In this document: one piece after another, positions 35,422-44,499 of the stretch | How the letters are laid out: each line of letters opens with the position of its first letter | How positions within the stretch are numbered: position 1 is the first letter of the stretch | From: Tsukamurella tyrosinosolvens | GTDB lineage: Bacteria; Actinomycetota; Actinomycetes; Mycobacteriales; Mycobacteriaceae | Assembly (NCBI RefSeq): GCF_900104775.1 | Contig: NZ_FNSA01000003.1 | Coordinates: forward strand, 1,054,001 to 1,118,000 | Length of the DNA: 64,000 bases | Direction: 5' to 3' | The notes under the pieces: model-generated | Told to the model about the DNA's origin: nothing | The model's database searches: none | What the model saw: the letters and a program-made list of their open reading frames with translations, nothing else | Made by a program: the position numbers and the translations under genes

Positions 35422-36252
35422 GTGGTGAGTGCCCCCAAACTGCCCGTATCGCTGCCCACGGACGCGGCCCGCAAGCTCGTCTCGCCGGCCTACGCGCTCT
35501 ACGAGCGACGGCTGGTGAACGAGCTCACCAACGCGTACCGCGACGGGGCGCAGCGGCCGCGGCACGTCGCCGTCCTCTGCGACGGCAACCGGCGCTGGGC
35601 CCGCGCCGCCGGGTTCAGCGACGTGAGCCACGGCTACCGCATGGGCGCGAAGAAGATCGCCGAGATGCTCGAGTGGTGCGACGAGGCGGGCATCGAGCTC
35701 GCCACGATCTACCTGCTCTCCACCGAGAACCTCCAGCGCGATCCCGACGAGCTCGCTGCGCTGCTGGAGATCATCACCGACGTCGTCGAGGAGATCTCCG
35801 GCCCGGACAAGAACTGGTCGGTGAAGATCGTCGGCGCGATGGACCTGCTGCCGCCCGACGCCGCGCGCCGGCTCACCGCCGCCGCCGAGGGCACCAAGGG
35901 CCGGACGGGCACGCACGTCAACGTGGCCGTCGGGTACGGGGGCCGCAAGGAGATCGTCGACGCCGTGCAGTCGCTGCTGCGCAGCGAGCTCGCCGAGGGG
36001 ATGTCGGGGCAGGAACTGGTGGACGCGGTCACCGTCGAGGGGATCGACCAGCACCTCTACACGAAGGGGCAGCCCGATCCCGACCTGGTGATCCGGACGT
36101 CGGGGGAGCAGCGGCTCTCCGGGTTCCTACTGTGGCAGAGCGCGTACAGCGAGATCTGGTTCACGGAGGCCTACTGGCCCGAGTTCCGTCGCGTCGACTT
36201 CCTGCGCGCCCTGCGCGACTACGCCGCGCGGCACCGTCGTTTCGGGGCCTGA
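35422..36252 (+). CDS. uppS: Short (2Z)-polyprenyl diphosphate synthase (Rv1086-type)
   Basis: This is a cis-prenyltransferase of 276 residues. The substrate motif HVAVLCDGNRRWARA with catalytic D54 and the following NRRW is clear, as are TIYLLSTENLQR and DLVIRTSGEQRLSGFLLWQSAYSEI. It is of the short actinobacterial type with the N-terminal YALYERRL, and the equivalent gene in M. tuberculosis, Rv1086, makes omega,E,Z-farnesyl diphosphate for decaprenyl phosphate. Chain length cannot be read with certainty. Two consecutive GTG codons are possible starts. Confidence 0.93.
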   Translation: MVSAPKLPVSLPTDAARKLVSPAYALYERRLVNELTNAYRDGAQRPRHVAVLCDGNRRWARAAGFSDVSHGYRMGAKKIAEMLEWCDEAGIELATIYLLSTENLQRDPDELAALLEIITDVVEEISGPDKNWSVKIVGAMDLLPPDAARRLTAAAEGTKGRTGTHVNVAVGYGGRKEIVDAVQSLLRSELAEGMSGQELVDAVTVEGIDQHLYTKGQPDPDLVIRTSGEQRLSGFLLWQSAYSEIWFTEAYWPEFRRVDFLRALRDYAARHRRFGA

Positions 36253-36306
36253 GGCCGGTCCCACCTGCGTCGATCGGCCGAGTGAGGGGCGATCGCGAAA
36301 TTTCTA

Positions 36307-36323
36307 TCACCAACTCCTGGTGA
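36307..36323. promoter_or_regulatory. TCACCA-N5-TGGTGA palindrome
   Basis: A 17-bp palindrome with perfect 6-bp arms lies between uppS and the MpaB-like gene, 57 bp before its ATG. It may be an operator for the nearby TetR-type regulator or for another factor; its half-sites differ from those of the palindrome that follows. Confidence 0.45.
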
Positions 36324-36338
36324 CGCGCGCCACTCGCT

Positions 36339-36364
36339 GTTACGATTTAAATATCAGTCGTAAC
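36339..36364. promoter_or_regulatory. GTTACGA-N12-TCGTAAC palindrome at the MpaB promoter
   Basis: Perfect 7-bp inverted arms flank an AT-rich 12-bp centre (TTTAAATATCAG) that could hold the -10 element. The site ends 15 bp before the ATG, so bound protein would block transcription. The TetR-family gene that follows the oxygenase is the natural candidate. Confidence 0.65.
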
Positions 36365-36379
36365 ATCGAGGAGGCGGGC

Positions 36380-37366
36380 ATGACCCAGCTGGCGACACCC
36401 GAGAGCCGTACCGACCCCGTCCGAGTGCCCGAGCGCTACGGACCCCGATCGCAGTTCGTCGACCCCCTGGGGATGAGCGGCACCGTCGCCGGGCAGTGGT
36501 CCTTCCTGCCGATCAACGGCGCGGCGTTCGTGATGCAGCTGATGCATCCCGTGATCGGCGACATCGTGGGGGAGTACAGCGTGGCGTACACCGACCCGGT
36601 CGGCCGCGCCATCCGCTCGATGGACTCCGTGCAGCGCTGGTACTTCGGCGAGGACACGGCCATCGAGGAGGGCTACCGGCTGCGCGCCCAGCACCGGCCG
36701 CTGCAGATGCGCAACGCCGCGGGCAAGCACATCAGTGCGCTCGACCCCGAGGCCTACGGCTGGGTGATCGCCACCGGCACGATCACCGGGATCGACTCCC
36801 TCCCGCGCAGCCTGGGCCGGCCGCTCACCGACGCGGACGTCCTCGAGATCTTCGACGACTCGCGCAAGATCGCCGCGATCGTCCAGGTGCCCGACGGTGC
36901 CGTCCCCTGGGAACCGGACGCCTTCGCGCGGTACTACGAGGACATGCTCCCGAAGCTCATCGCGCATCCCGGTGCGCTGCGATTCCTCGACGACTTCGCG
37001 CACGGCCATCCTCCGCTCCCGCCCGAGGCGGGCCCCTTCCTGCGCGCGATCGAACCCGCGCTCACGCCGCTCGGGGTCTCCGTGAACCGGGCCGTGTACC
37101 TGCTCACCGTGGGCGTGCTGCGCCCCGAGATCCGCGAGATCCTGGGCGTGACGTGGAGCCGCCGGGAGGACCTCGCCTATCGCGGCGTCACCGCTGCGAT
37201 CCGCCAGGCCTACAAGGTGATCCCCGAGCGCGTCGGCTACACGCCGCTGGCCTACTACGCCCGTGGGAAGGCGCGCGCGCTGCGCGCGATGAAGCAGCGG
37301 GATCTCCCGGACTTCACCGCCTTCCAGCGCGAGCGCGCGTCCGCCGCGGGCTGCCCGTTCGGCTGA
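36380..37366 (+). CDS. MpaB-family (DUF2236) oxygenase
   Basis: This 328-residue protein belongs to the ER-bound oxygenase MpaB/latex-clearing-protein family. The conserved N-terminal part FLPINGAAFVMQLMHPVIGDIVGEYS has the histidine expected for heme contact, and RAIRSMDSVQRWYFGEDTA follows. A central HISALDPEAYGWVIATGTITGI matches the family motif around the second conserved acidic residue. Substrate unknown; relatives cleave hydrophobic chains. It is followed by a convergent TetR gene and preceded by two palindromes. Confidence 0.87.
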   Translation: MTQLATPESRTDPVRVPERYGPRSQFVDPLGMSGTVAGQWSFLPINGAAFVMQLMHPVIGDIVGEYSVAYTDPVGRAIRSMDSVQRWYFGEDTAIEEGYRLRAQHRPLQMRNAAGKHISALDPEAYGWVIATGTITGIDSLPRSLGRPLTDADVLEIFDDSRKIAAIVQVPDGAVPWEPDAFARYYEDMLPKLIAHPGALRFLDDFAHGHPPLPPEAGPFLRAIEPALTPLGVSVNRAVYLLTVGVLRPEIREILGVTWSRREDLAYRGVTAAIRQAYKVIPERVGYTPLAYYARGKARALRAMKQRDLPDFTAFQRERASAAGCPFG

Positions 37367-37387
37367 GCCGCGCGGCCGTCGGCCGGG

Positions 37388-38005
37388 TCACCGCACCAGG
37401 GGGACGAGCGCCGCGCGGGCGTAGGCGCGCGCGGCGTCGTCGTCCTCGAGATCAAACGGTGCGGGCGCGATCGCGAAGCACGCGGCCGTGATCCGGACCA
37501 GCGCGTCGGCCCGGATCTCGGTATCGCCCGCGGGCACGTTCCCGGCCTCCTGCTCCTGGGCCATGATCGCGGTGATGAACCGGATGCCGTGGCCGACGGG
37601 ATCGAGGCGCTCATCGGCGAACAACGCGGCGCGCTCGTCGGGCGACGAGGTGGGCAGGAGGGAGCGGCCGAACCGGCAGCACAGCACGAAGACCTCCTGG
37701 ATCCGCTCGGCGACGTCGGGAGTCGCCGCCACCACGTCCATCGTCTGCGCGAAGAGGCGGTTCAGGGACCAGGCGAGCGCGGCGGCCAGGATCTCGTCCT
37801 TGGAGCCGAAGCGGCGGAACAGCGTCATCCGGCTCATTCCGCACTCGGCGGCGATCGCCTCGACGGTGGTGCGCCGGGTCCCGGTGGCCCCGAGGACCTT
37901 CAGCGCCGCGCGGTAGACGCCGGCATCGGCGTCGCTGACGTCGGTGTGCGCACCCGCCTGGAGCAGCAGCTCGGACAGGGACGCTCCGGGGCGGGTCATG
38001 ACCAT
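37388..38005 (-). CDS. TetR-family transcriptional regulator
   Basis: This 205-residue regulator has an N-terminal HTH (ALKVLGATGTRRTTVEAIAAECGMSRMTLFRRFGSKDEILAAAL, residues ~34-77) of clear TetR type and an all-helical ligand domain. It probably represses the convergent MpaB-like gene via the palindromes at 36307 and 36339. The region between the genes is only 21 bp. Two ATGs are possible, 38005 and 37999. Confidence 0.92.
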   Translation of the reverse strand: MVMTRPGASLSELLLQAGAHTDVSDADAGVYRAALKVLGATGTRRTTVEAIAAECGMSRMTLFRRFGSKDEILAAALAWSLNRLFAQTMDVVAATPDVAERIQEVFVLCCRFGRSLLPTSSPDERAALFADERLDPVGHGIRFITAIMAQEQEAGNVPAGDTEIRADALVRITAACFAIAPAPFDLEDDDAARAYARAALVPLVR

Positions 38006-38044
38006 CGATCCTAGGCGCGACGGTGCGCCGCGGGGCGCGGACCG

Positions 38045-38980
38045 TCAGAGCTTGCGCAGCCGAACGCGGTTGATCGAGTGGTCGGAGTCCTTGCGCAGCA
38101 CCAGCGTCGCGCGCGGGCGCGTGGGCAGGATGTTCTGCACCAGGTTCGGGCGGTTGATGCCCGCCCAGATGCCCTCGGCCCGGTCGCGCGCCTCGGTATC
38201 GGAGAGCCCGGCGTAGTGATGGAAGTGCGAGGCGGGGTCCGCGAAGGACGTCGTCCGCATCGACAGGAACCGGTCGACGTACCAGCGCTCGATGTCCTCG
38301 ATCCGCGCGTCGACGTACACCGAGAAGTCGAACAGGTCCGAGACCATGAGCCGCGGGCCGGTCTGGAGCACGTTGAGCCCCTCGACGATGAGGATGTCGG
38401 GCCGGCGGACGTGGATGAACTCGCCGGGCACGATGTCGTAGAGCTGGTGCGAGTACATGGGCGCCGTCGCGTCCTCCGCGCCCGACTTCACCGTGGTCAC
38501 GAAGCGGAGCAGCGCGCGCCGGTCGTAGGACTCGGGGAAGCCCTTGCGGTGCATGATGCCCCGTCGCTCCAGCTCCGCGGTGGGGTGCAGGAAGCCGTCG
38601 GTGGTCACCAGGTCCACGCGGGGGTGCGAGTCCCAGCGCGCGAGCAGCGCCTGCAGCACGCGGGCCGTCGTGGACTTGCCGACCGCGACCGAGCCGGCCA
38701 CGCCGATGACGAAGGGGACCTGCGCGTTGTGCCGCTGCTCGCCGAGGAAGGTCGCGGTCGCGGCGTAGAGCCGCTGCCGCGCGGCGACCTGCAGGTGGAT
38801 GAGGCGGGAGACGGGGAGGTAGACCTCGGCGACCTCGGCGAGGTCGATCTGCTCGCCCAGGCCGCGGAGGTCGGACAGGTCCGCCTCGGTCAGCGACAGC
38901 GGCGTCGACTGTCGGAGCTCGCGCCACTGAGCGCGGTCGAGCTCGATGTACGGGCTCGGTTCGCTCACCGGACGAGGCAC
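38045..38980 (-). CDS. coaA: Pantothenate kinase, type I
   Basis: This enzyme phosphorylates pantothenate, the first committed step of coenzyme A synthesis. The 311-residue protein has the P-loop [12 protein letters not shown] at residues 93-104, [25 protein letters not shown] and the C-terminal [28 protein letters not shown], almost identical to the mycobacterial CoaA. Feedback by CoA is expected of this type. GTG codons at 38980 and 38968 are both possible starts; the second gives [15 protein letters not shown]. Confidence 0.97.
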   Translation of the reverse strand: MPRPVSEPSPYIELDRAQWRELRQSTPLSLTEADLSDLRGLGEQIDLAEVAEVYLPVSRLIHLQVAARQRLYAATATFLGEQRHNAQVPFVIGVAGSVAVGKSTTARVLQALLARWDSHPRVDLVTTDGFLHPTAELERRGIMHRKGFPESYDRRALLRFVTTVKSGAEDATAPMYSHQLYDIVPGEFIHVRRPDILIVEGLNVLQTGPRLMVSDLFDFSVYVDARIEDIERWYVDRFLSMRTTSFADPASHFHHYAGLSDTEARDRAEGIWAGINRPNLVQNILPTRPRATLVLRKDSDHSINRVRLRKL

Positions 38981-39013
38981 CCCGCGTCAGACATGCCCTC
39001 TAGTCTGGCACGC

Positions 39014-40225
39014 ATGGAGGAGCTGAGCGTCACCGACCGTTACCTGCGGCTCGGCCTGCGGTTCGACCGCATCGAATCCGGATTCGTGGACGCCTACTTC
39101 GGCGACCCGGCGCACCGTCGGGCCGTGGAGGCCGAGGACGCGCCCGACCCGGCCCGGCTCGCCGCCGAGGCCCGCACCCTGCTGCGCGATGTCGCGGCCG
39201 AGGCCTCGCTGACCCCGCAGCGACGGGAGTTCCTGGCCGGGCACGTCGCGGCGCTCGAGTGCTCGGCGCGCAAGTTCGACGGTGCGCCGATCGGCTTCGT
39301 CGACGAGGTGAAGGCCTACTTCGACGTCGACATCGCGCTGGGCGACACGGCCGACTACGAGGCGGCGCACGCCGCCCTCGACGAGCTCCTGCCCGGGTCG
39401 GGCCCACTGCAGCCCCGCATGCAGGCGCAGCGCGACCGCTTCCTCGTGCCCGCCGAGCGCGTCCCGGAGGTGGTCGACGCCCTGGCCGGTGCGCTGCGCG
39501 ACGTCGTGCGCGAGCGGTATCCCCTGCCGGACGCGGAGACGGTGCGCTTCGAGATCGAGCACGACAAGCCCTGGTCCGGCTTCAACTACTACCTCGGCGA
39601 CTACACCTCGCGGGTCGCGGTCAACGGTGACCTGCCCCAGTACCTCTCGGGGCTGCCCCACCTCATCGCGCACGAGGCCTACCCCGGGCACCACACCGAG
39701 CACTGCCGCAAGGAACACCTCCTGGTGGCGGGGGAGAACCAGCCCGAGCAGACGATCTTCCTGGTCAACACGCCGCAGTGCCTCATGGCCGAGGGGCTGG
39801 CCGACCACGCGCTCGGCGCCGCGATCGGCCCCGGCTGGGGCCGCTGGGCCCAGGAGATCTACGCCGACCTCGGCCTGACCTTCGACGGGGAGCTCGCCGA
39901 GCGGATCGCGGCGGCCTCGTCGGGCCTGCTGCACGTGCGACAGGACGCCGCGCTGCTGCTGCACGACCAGCACGCGAGCGAGGACGACGTGGCCGCCTAC
40001 CTGCAGCGCTGGGGCCTCATGGCCGAGCGCAGCGCGCGGCAGTCGCTGCGCTTCGTCGGCTCGCCGCTGTGGCGGGCGTACATCAGTACCTACGTCGAGG
40101 GCTACGCGCTGCTCGGCACCTGGCTCGATCGCGCCGATTCCGGGCCCGCGCGGCTCGACCGGTTCGGGAGGCTGCTCGACGAGCCCCTCACCCCGTCTGC
40201 GCTGCGGCGGGAGCTCGCGGCTTAG
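39014..40225 (+). CDS. DUF885-family putative metalloprotease
   Basis: This 403-residue protein resembles the DUF885 zinc peptidase-like family. The putative zinc motif is HLIAHEAYPGHHTEHCRKEHL (HExxxGHH) near residue 220, with a later glutamate in MAEGLADHALG. The protein is shorter than most DUF885 members (~550) and has no signal peptide, so it would be cytosolic. It is divergent from coaA and 10 bp before glyA. Confidence 0.82.
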   Translation: MEELSVTDRYLRLGLRFDRIESGFVDAYFGDPAHRRAVEAEDAPDPARLAAEARTLLRDVAAEASLTPQRREFLAGHVAALECSARKFDGAPIGFVDEVKAYFDVDIALGDTADYEAAHAALDELLPGSGPLQPRMQAQRDRFLVPAERVPEVVDALAGALRDVVRERYPLPDAETVRFEIEHDKPWSGFNYYLGDYTSRVAVNGDLPQYLSGLPHLIAHEAYPGHHTEHCRKEHLLVAGENQPEQTIFLVNTPQCLMAEGLADHALGAAIGPGWGRWAQEIYADLGLTFDGELAERIAAASSGLLHVRQDAALLLHDQHASEDDVAAYLQRWGLMAERSARQSLRFVGSPLWRAYISTYVEGYALLGTWLDRADSGPARLDRFGRLLDEPLTPSALRRELAA

Positions 40226-40234
40226 GATGACCGC

Positions 40235-41533
40235 ATGAGCGATTCCAGCGTGAACTCCGCGTCCCTGGCCGAACTCGATCCCGAGGTCGCGGCCGCCATG
40301 AACGGCGAGCTCGCGCGGCAGCGCGACACGCTGGAGATGATCGCCTCGGAGAACTTCGTGCCGCGCGCCGTGCTGCAGGCGCAGGGGTCCGTGCTCACCA
40401 ACAAGTACGCCGAGGGCTACCCCGGCCGCCGCTACTACGGCGGCTGCGAGTACGTCGACGTGGTCGAGGATCTCGCCCGCAACCGGGCCAAGGAGCTCTT
40501 CGGCGCAGACTTCGCCAACGTCCAGCCGCACTCGGGCGCGCAGGCCAACGCGGCCGTGCTGCAGGCGCTCATGGAGCCGGGCGAGACGCTCATGGGCCTC
40601 GACCTCGCGCACGGCGGTCACCTCACGCACGGCATGCGCCTGAACTTCTCCGGCAAGCTCTACGAGAACGTCTTCTACGGCGTCTCCAAGGAGGACCACC
40701 GGGTCGACATGGACGAGGTGCGCAAGATCGCCCTCGACACCAAGCCCAAGGTGATCGTCGCCGGCTGGTCCGCGTACCCGCGGCAGCTCGACTTCGCGGC
40801 CTTCCGCTCGATCGCCGACGAGGTGGGCGCCCACCTCTGGGTCGACATGGCGCACTTCGCCGGTCTCGTCGCCGCGGGCCTGCACCCCAGCCCCGTCCCG
40901 CACGCCGACGTCGTGTCGAGCACCGTGCACAAGACCCTCGGCGGCCCCCGCTCCGGCATCATCCTGGCGAAGCAGGAGTGGGCCAAGAAGCTCAACTCCG
41001 CGGTCTTCCCCGGCCAGCAGGGCGGCCCGCTCATGCACGTGATCGCGGCCAAGGCCGTCGCACTCAAGGTCGCGGGCACGGAGGAGTTCCGCGAGAAGCA
41101 GCAGCGCACGCTCGACGGTGCCAAGATCCTCGCCGACCGCCTGAACGGCAAGGACGTGGCCGACGCCGGCGTCACCGTCCTCACCGGCGGCACCGACGTG
41201 CACCTCGTGCTCGTCGACCTGCGCAACAGTGATCTCGATGGCCAGCAGGCCGAGGACCTCCTCCACGAGGTGGGCATCACCGTCAACCGCAACGCCGTGC
41301 CCTTCGACCCGCGCCCGCCGATGGTCACCTCCGGCCTGCGGATCGGCACCGCCGCCCTCGCGAGCCGCGGCTTCGGTGAGAAGGAGTTCACCGAGGTCGC
41401 CGACATCATCGGCACCGCCCTCGCGCAGGGCAAGGCCGCCGACACCGCAGCGTTGCGCGCCCGCGTCTCCGCCCTGGCGCTCGAGGTCCCGCTGTACGAG
41501 GGCCTCGAGGACTGGGGACTGCTCTCGCGCTGA
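40235..41533 (+). CDS. glyA: Serine hydroxymethyltransferase
   Basis: This PLP enzyme interconverts serine and glycine and charges tetrahydrofolate with one-carbon units. The 432-residue protein has [18 protein letters not shown] at residues 35-52, [36 protein letters not shown] and the cofactor lysine K233 in [13 protein letters not shown]. Length is normal. The genome position (near coaA and desA2) matches glyA1 (Rv1093) of mycobacteria. Confidence 0.98.
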   Translation: MSDSSVNSASLAELDPEVAAAMNGELARQRDTLEMIASENFVPRAVLQAQGSVLTNKYAEGYPGRRYYGGCEYVDVVEDLARNRAKELFGADFANVQPHSGAQANAAVLQALMEPGETLMGLDLAHGGHLTHGMRLNFSGKLYENVFYGVSKEDHRVDMDEVRKIALDTKPKVIVAGWSAYPRQLDFAAFRSIADEVGAHLWVDMAHFAGLVAAGLHPSPVPHADVVSSTVHKTLGGPRSGIILAKQEWAKKLNSAVFPGQQGGPLMHVIAAKAVALKVAGTEEFREKQQRTLDGAKILADRLNGKDVADAGVTVLTGGTDVHLVLVDLRNSDLDGQQAEDLLHEVGITVNRNAVPFDPRPPMVTSGLRIGTAALASRGFGEKEFTEVADIIGTALAQGKAADTAALRARVSALALEVPLYEGLEDWGLLSR

Positions 41534-41561
41534 CCGGCGACGCCGGGGGAGGGATCGTCGG

Positions 41562-41999
41562 ATGAAGCGGACGGGCGTGATCGCCGGGATCGCGACGGTC
41601 CTCGCCGTGGCCGCCGTGGCGGTCGTCGTGCTGCTGGTCACCCGGTCCGGCTCCGACGAGAACGTCGAGTGCAGCGGCCGCGTCTACAGCGGGGGCCATC
41701 CGGCCATCGTCTACGGACAGGGCCTCACCAGCCGCGCGACCGCGACGCCCACGACACAGCCCGACGGGCGGCCCGCACAGCGGGCGATCACGCTCGGAGT
41801 CGGCCGATCGGAGCAGCTCGCCGGCCGGGCGGCCGACTACACCGTGATCGGCCCCGCCGGGGTCGTGGACCTGGCGGATCGGGAGGTCGCGGCCGCGTCC
41901 GACGGCTGCCGGATCACCCAGACCGATCGGTACGTCGAGGTGACCGGCCGCGCGCCCGGCGTGGTCGCGGTCGCCGGGGTCGTCGTCACCGTGGTTTGA
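41562..41999 (+). CDS. Small exported protein of unknown function
   Basis: This 145-residue protein has an N-terminal hydrophobic segment (GVIAGIATVLAVAAVAVVVLLV, residues ~5-26) that is a signal anchor, then a soluble beta-rich part with two cysteines (VECSGRVYSGG and SDGCRITQ). I do not recognise the family. It lies between glyA and desA2 with short gaps and may be in the same transcript. Confidence 0.65.
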   Translation: MKRTGVIAGIATVLAVAAVAVVVLLVTRSGSDENVECSGRVYSGGHPAIVYGQGLTSRATATPTTQPDGRPAQRAITLGVGRSEQLAGRAADYTVIGPAGVVDLADREVAAASDGCRITQTDRYVEVTGRAPGVVAVAGVVVTVV

Positions 42000-42031
42000 A
42001 GGCCGGGTGGGCGCTGCCTTACAGTGTCCGG

Positions 42032-42862
42032 GTGACTTCCAGCACTTCAGAGGACGACCTGACGCTCGCCATCGACAAGGCGCTGCCGGACATCCGCGCG
42101 GCTTACGTCGAGGCCGGCGACGCCTGGCAGCCGCACGACTTCGTCCCGTGGGACGACGGCCGCAACTACGCCTTCCTCGGCGGCGAGGACTTCGTCCCCG
42201 CCGACGTCAAGGTCGACGCGGTGGTCAGCAACGGCCTCATCCTGGGCCTGCTGACCAAGGACCACCTGCCGTCCTTCCACCGCCTGCTGGCGCAGCACCA
42301 CCTCATCGAGTCGGACTGGGGCAAGTTCGTCGGCCACTGGACCGCCGAGGAGAACCGCCACGGCATCGCCCTGCGCGACCACGTCGTGGTCAGCCGCACC
42401 TGCGACGTCGAGCAGCTGGAGATGTGGCGCCTCGAGGCGGTGACCCGCGGCTACCGCCAGTACGAGGGCACCCGCGACGAGATCCACATCGCCGAGCAGA
42501 TCGCCATGGTGATCGTCCACGAGGCGCTCTCCGCGGACTACTTCGACCGCCTCGCCGACTACGCCGAGACCGCCGAGGGCACGCCCGCCGGCCTGGTCAC
42601 CACGCTCCGCAAGGTCGCGAACGACGACCGCGTGCAGCAGCAGTACTGGACCGAGCTGCTGACCGTCGCGCTCGACGTCAACGAGGGCCACGTCAAGGAC
42701 GCCCTCCTCGGCCAGGCGCGCCTCGCGTCGCCGATCGGGGCCGAGACCGCCGACGGCCTGGACGAGGCCCGGCGCATCGTCACCGAGGCCGGTATCAGCT
42801 CGCCCGAGCGCGACCGCGAGATCCTCAACGGCCTCCTCGCGACCTGGGGTCTGGCCCTGTAA
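42032..42862 (+). CDS. desA2: Acyl-ACP desaturase family protein (DesA2-type)
   Basis: This 276-residue soluble protein has the ferritin-like desaturase fold. The first diiron motif EENRH is at residues 106-110. Lys76 in LLTKDHLP takes the place of the glutamate found in plant desaturases, as reported for Lys76 of M. tuberculosis DesA2. The second ExxH motif appears altered: DDRVQ at residues 198-202, with Gln202 where a histidine is expected. Desaturase activity is therefore doubtful. It lies directly before phoH2, as in Rv1094-Rv1095. Confidence 0.88.
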   Translation: MTSSTSEDDLTLAIDKALPDIRAAYVEAGDAWQPHDFVPWDDGRNYAFLGGEDFVPADVKVDAVVSNGLILGLLTKDHLPSFHRLLAQHHLIESDWGKFVGHWTAEENRHGIALRDHVVVSRTCDVEQLEMWRLEAVTRGYRQYEGTRDEIHIAEQIAMVIVHEALSADYFDRLADYAETAEGTPAGLVTTLRKVANDDRVQQQYWTELLTVALDVNEGHVKDALLGQARLASPIGAETADGLDEARRIVTEAGISSPERDREILNGLLATWGLAL

Positions 42863-42894
42863 CAACGGGTCCCCGGCCCGTAACGAAGTGTTCA

Positions 42895-42934
42895 CGAACG
42901 CGCCGCGCAGCCTCCGGGCCGCGCGGCGCGTTCG
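42895..42934. terminator. Hairpin terminator after desA2
   Basis: CGAACGCGCCGCGC pairs perfectly (14 bp) with GCGCGGCGCGTTCG across a 12-base loop, 33 bp after the desA2 stop. Confidence 0.85.
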
Positions 42935-42992
42935 GCGTTAGTTTGGCGGTGACGGATTGCGGGGAAGCAGTTCGTCCCGGGAGGTTCCAACC

Positions 42993-43049
42993 GTGACTCG
43001 ACTCATCGTCGCGAGAGGGCCGGCCCCGGTCCTCGTCGTCGGGGCGTAA
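42993..43049 (+). CDS. Candidate 18-residue upstream peptide before phoH2
   Basis: A GTG preceded at eight bases by GGGAGG opens an ORF that reads [18 protein letters not shown] and ends TAA. It is too short for usual gene calling but has the best ribosome site in the 266-bp interval between desA2 and phoH2. It is rich in branched-chain residues (eight of 18 are Val, Leu or Ile). It may be a leader peptide or upstream ORF controlling phoH2; no T-tailed terminator follows it. Confidence 0.4.
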   Translation: MTRLIVARGPAPVLVVGA

Positions 43050-43128
43050 ACCGCGCACCGAGGGCGTTTGGACCGGCCGGCCGCAGCTACACGCTTGCGT
43101 GGGCGCCGCGCAGGCTAGGAGCGTCACC

Positions 43129-44436
43129 GTGTCTTTCCGTGAGACCCCCCGCACGTACGTGCTCGACACCTCCGTCCTGCTGTCCGATCCCTGGGCCATC
43201 ACCCGCTTCGCCGAGCACGACGTCGTGCTCCCGCTCGTGGTGATCAGCGAACTCGAGGGCAAGCGTCACCACGCCGAACTCGGCTGGTTCGCCCGCGAGT
43301 CCCTGCGCATGCTCGACGACATGCGGCTCGAGCACGGCCGACTCGACCAGCCGATCCCCACCCCGGGCGGGGGCACGGTCCAGGTGGAGCTCAACCACAT
43401 CGATCCGACGGTGCTGCCGGTCGGTTTCCGTACGGAGACCAACGACTCCCGCATCCTCGCGTGCGCGCTGAACCTGCGCGCCGAGGGCCGCGACGTGGTG
43501 CTGGTCTCGAAGGACATCCCGCTGCGGGTCAAGGCCGGCGCGGTGGGCCTCGATGCCGACGAGTACCGGGCGCAGGACGTGGTGACCTCCGGGTGGACCG
43601 GCATGGAGGAGCTGGAGGTCTCCCGCGAGGTGATCGACGGGCTGTTCGCGAACGGGGTGGTCGACCACGACGCCGCGCGGGACCTCCCGTGCAACACCGG
43701 CGTGCGGCTGCTCGGAGGAACGTCGAGCGCGCTGGGCCGCGTGACGGCGGAGAAGCAGCTGCAGCTGGTGCGCGGCGACCGCGAGGCCTTCGGGCTGCAC
43801 GGCCGCAGCGCCGAGCAGCGCGTCGCCCTCGACCTACTGCTCGACGAGTCGGTGGGCATCGTCTCCCTCGGCGGCAAGGCCGGCACCGGCAAGTCGGCGC
43901 TGGCGCTCTGCGCCGGCCTGGAGGCCGTGCTGGAGAAGCGGACGCAGCGCAAGGTCGTCGTCTTCCGCCCGCTGTACGCCGTGGGCGGCCAGGACCTCGG
44001 CTACCTGCCCGGCTCCGAGAACGAGAAGATGGGGCCGTGGGCGCAGGCCGTCTACGACACCCTCGACGGCCTCGCCTCCCCGGAGGTGATGGACGAGGTG
44101 ATGTCGCGCGGGATGCTGGAGGTGCTGCCGCTCACGCACATCCGCGGCCGTTCGCTGCACGACTCCTTCGTCATCGTCGACGAGGCGCAATCCCTGGAGC
44201 GCAACGTGCTGCTCACGGTCCTCTCGCGCCTCGGCTCGGGCTCGCGGGTGGTGCTCACGCACGACGTGGCGCAGCGCGACAACCTGCGCGTCGGCCGGCA
44301 CGACGGTGTGGCCGCGGTCATCGAGAAGCTCAAGGGCCACCCGCTGTTCGCGCACGTCACGCTCACGCGGTCCGAGCGCTCGCCGATCGCCGCGCTCGTC
44401 ACCGAGATGCTGGAGGAGTTCGCCCCCGGCGCGTAG
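43129..44436 (+). CDS. phoH2: PhoH2: PIN-domain ribonuclease fused to PhoH ATPase
   Basis: This 435-residue protein joins an N-terminal PIN nuclease domain ([10 protein letters not shown] with D13; [38 protein letters not shown]) to a PhoH ATPase with Walker [12 protein letters not shown] at about residues 248-258 and Walker [12 protein letters not shown]. Such proteins are ATP-dependent RNA helicase-ribonucleases; in mycobacteria the gene is preceded by the antitoxin phoAT. No comparable phoAT gene is evident upstream here. GTG at 43129. Confidence 0.94.
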   Translation: MSFRETPRTYVLDTSVLLSDPWAITRFAEHDVVLPLVVISELEGKRHHAELGWFARESLRMLDDMRLEHGRLDQPIPTPGGGTVQVELNHIDPTVLPVGFRTETNDSRILACALNLRAEGRDVVLVSKDIPLRVKAGAVGLDADEYRAQDVVTSGWTGMEELEVSREVIDGLFANGVVDHDAARDLPCNTGVRLLGGTSSALGRVTAEKQLQLVRGDREAFGLHGRSAEQRVALDLLLDESVGIVSLGGKAGTGKSALALCAGLEAVLEKRTQRKVVVFRPLYAVGGQDLGYLPGSENEKMGPWAQAVYDTLDGLASPEVMDEVMSRGMLEVLPLTHIRGRSLHDSFVIVDEAQSLERNVLLTVLSRLGSGSRVVLTHDVAQRDNLRVGRHDGVAAVIEKLKGHPLFAHVTLTRSERSPIAALVTEMLEEFAPGA

Positions 44437-44446
44437 GGCTCGTAGA

Positions 44447-44484
44447 TTCGACGGTGCCGGGCCGCCCGGTCCGGCACCGTCGAA
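44447..44484. terminator. Hairpin terminator built from two inverted CGACGGTGC copies
   Basis: TTCGACGGTGCCGG and CCGGCACCGTCGAA form a perfect 14-bp stem with a ten-base loop, 10 bp after the phoH2 stop and 15 bp before the next start codon. Each arm contains one copy of the repeated motif. Confidence 0.85.
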
Positions 44485-44499
44485 ACCTGGGAGAGCGAC

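Noticed and set aside
38987-41641. An 884-codon open frame on the minus strand opposite the DUF885 gene and glyA
   Set aside because: It is low-complexity (Arg, Gly, His, Val rich), has no family motif, and lies fully opposite glyA, whose motifs are unambiguous.
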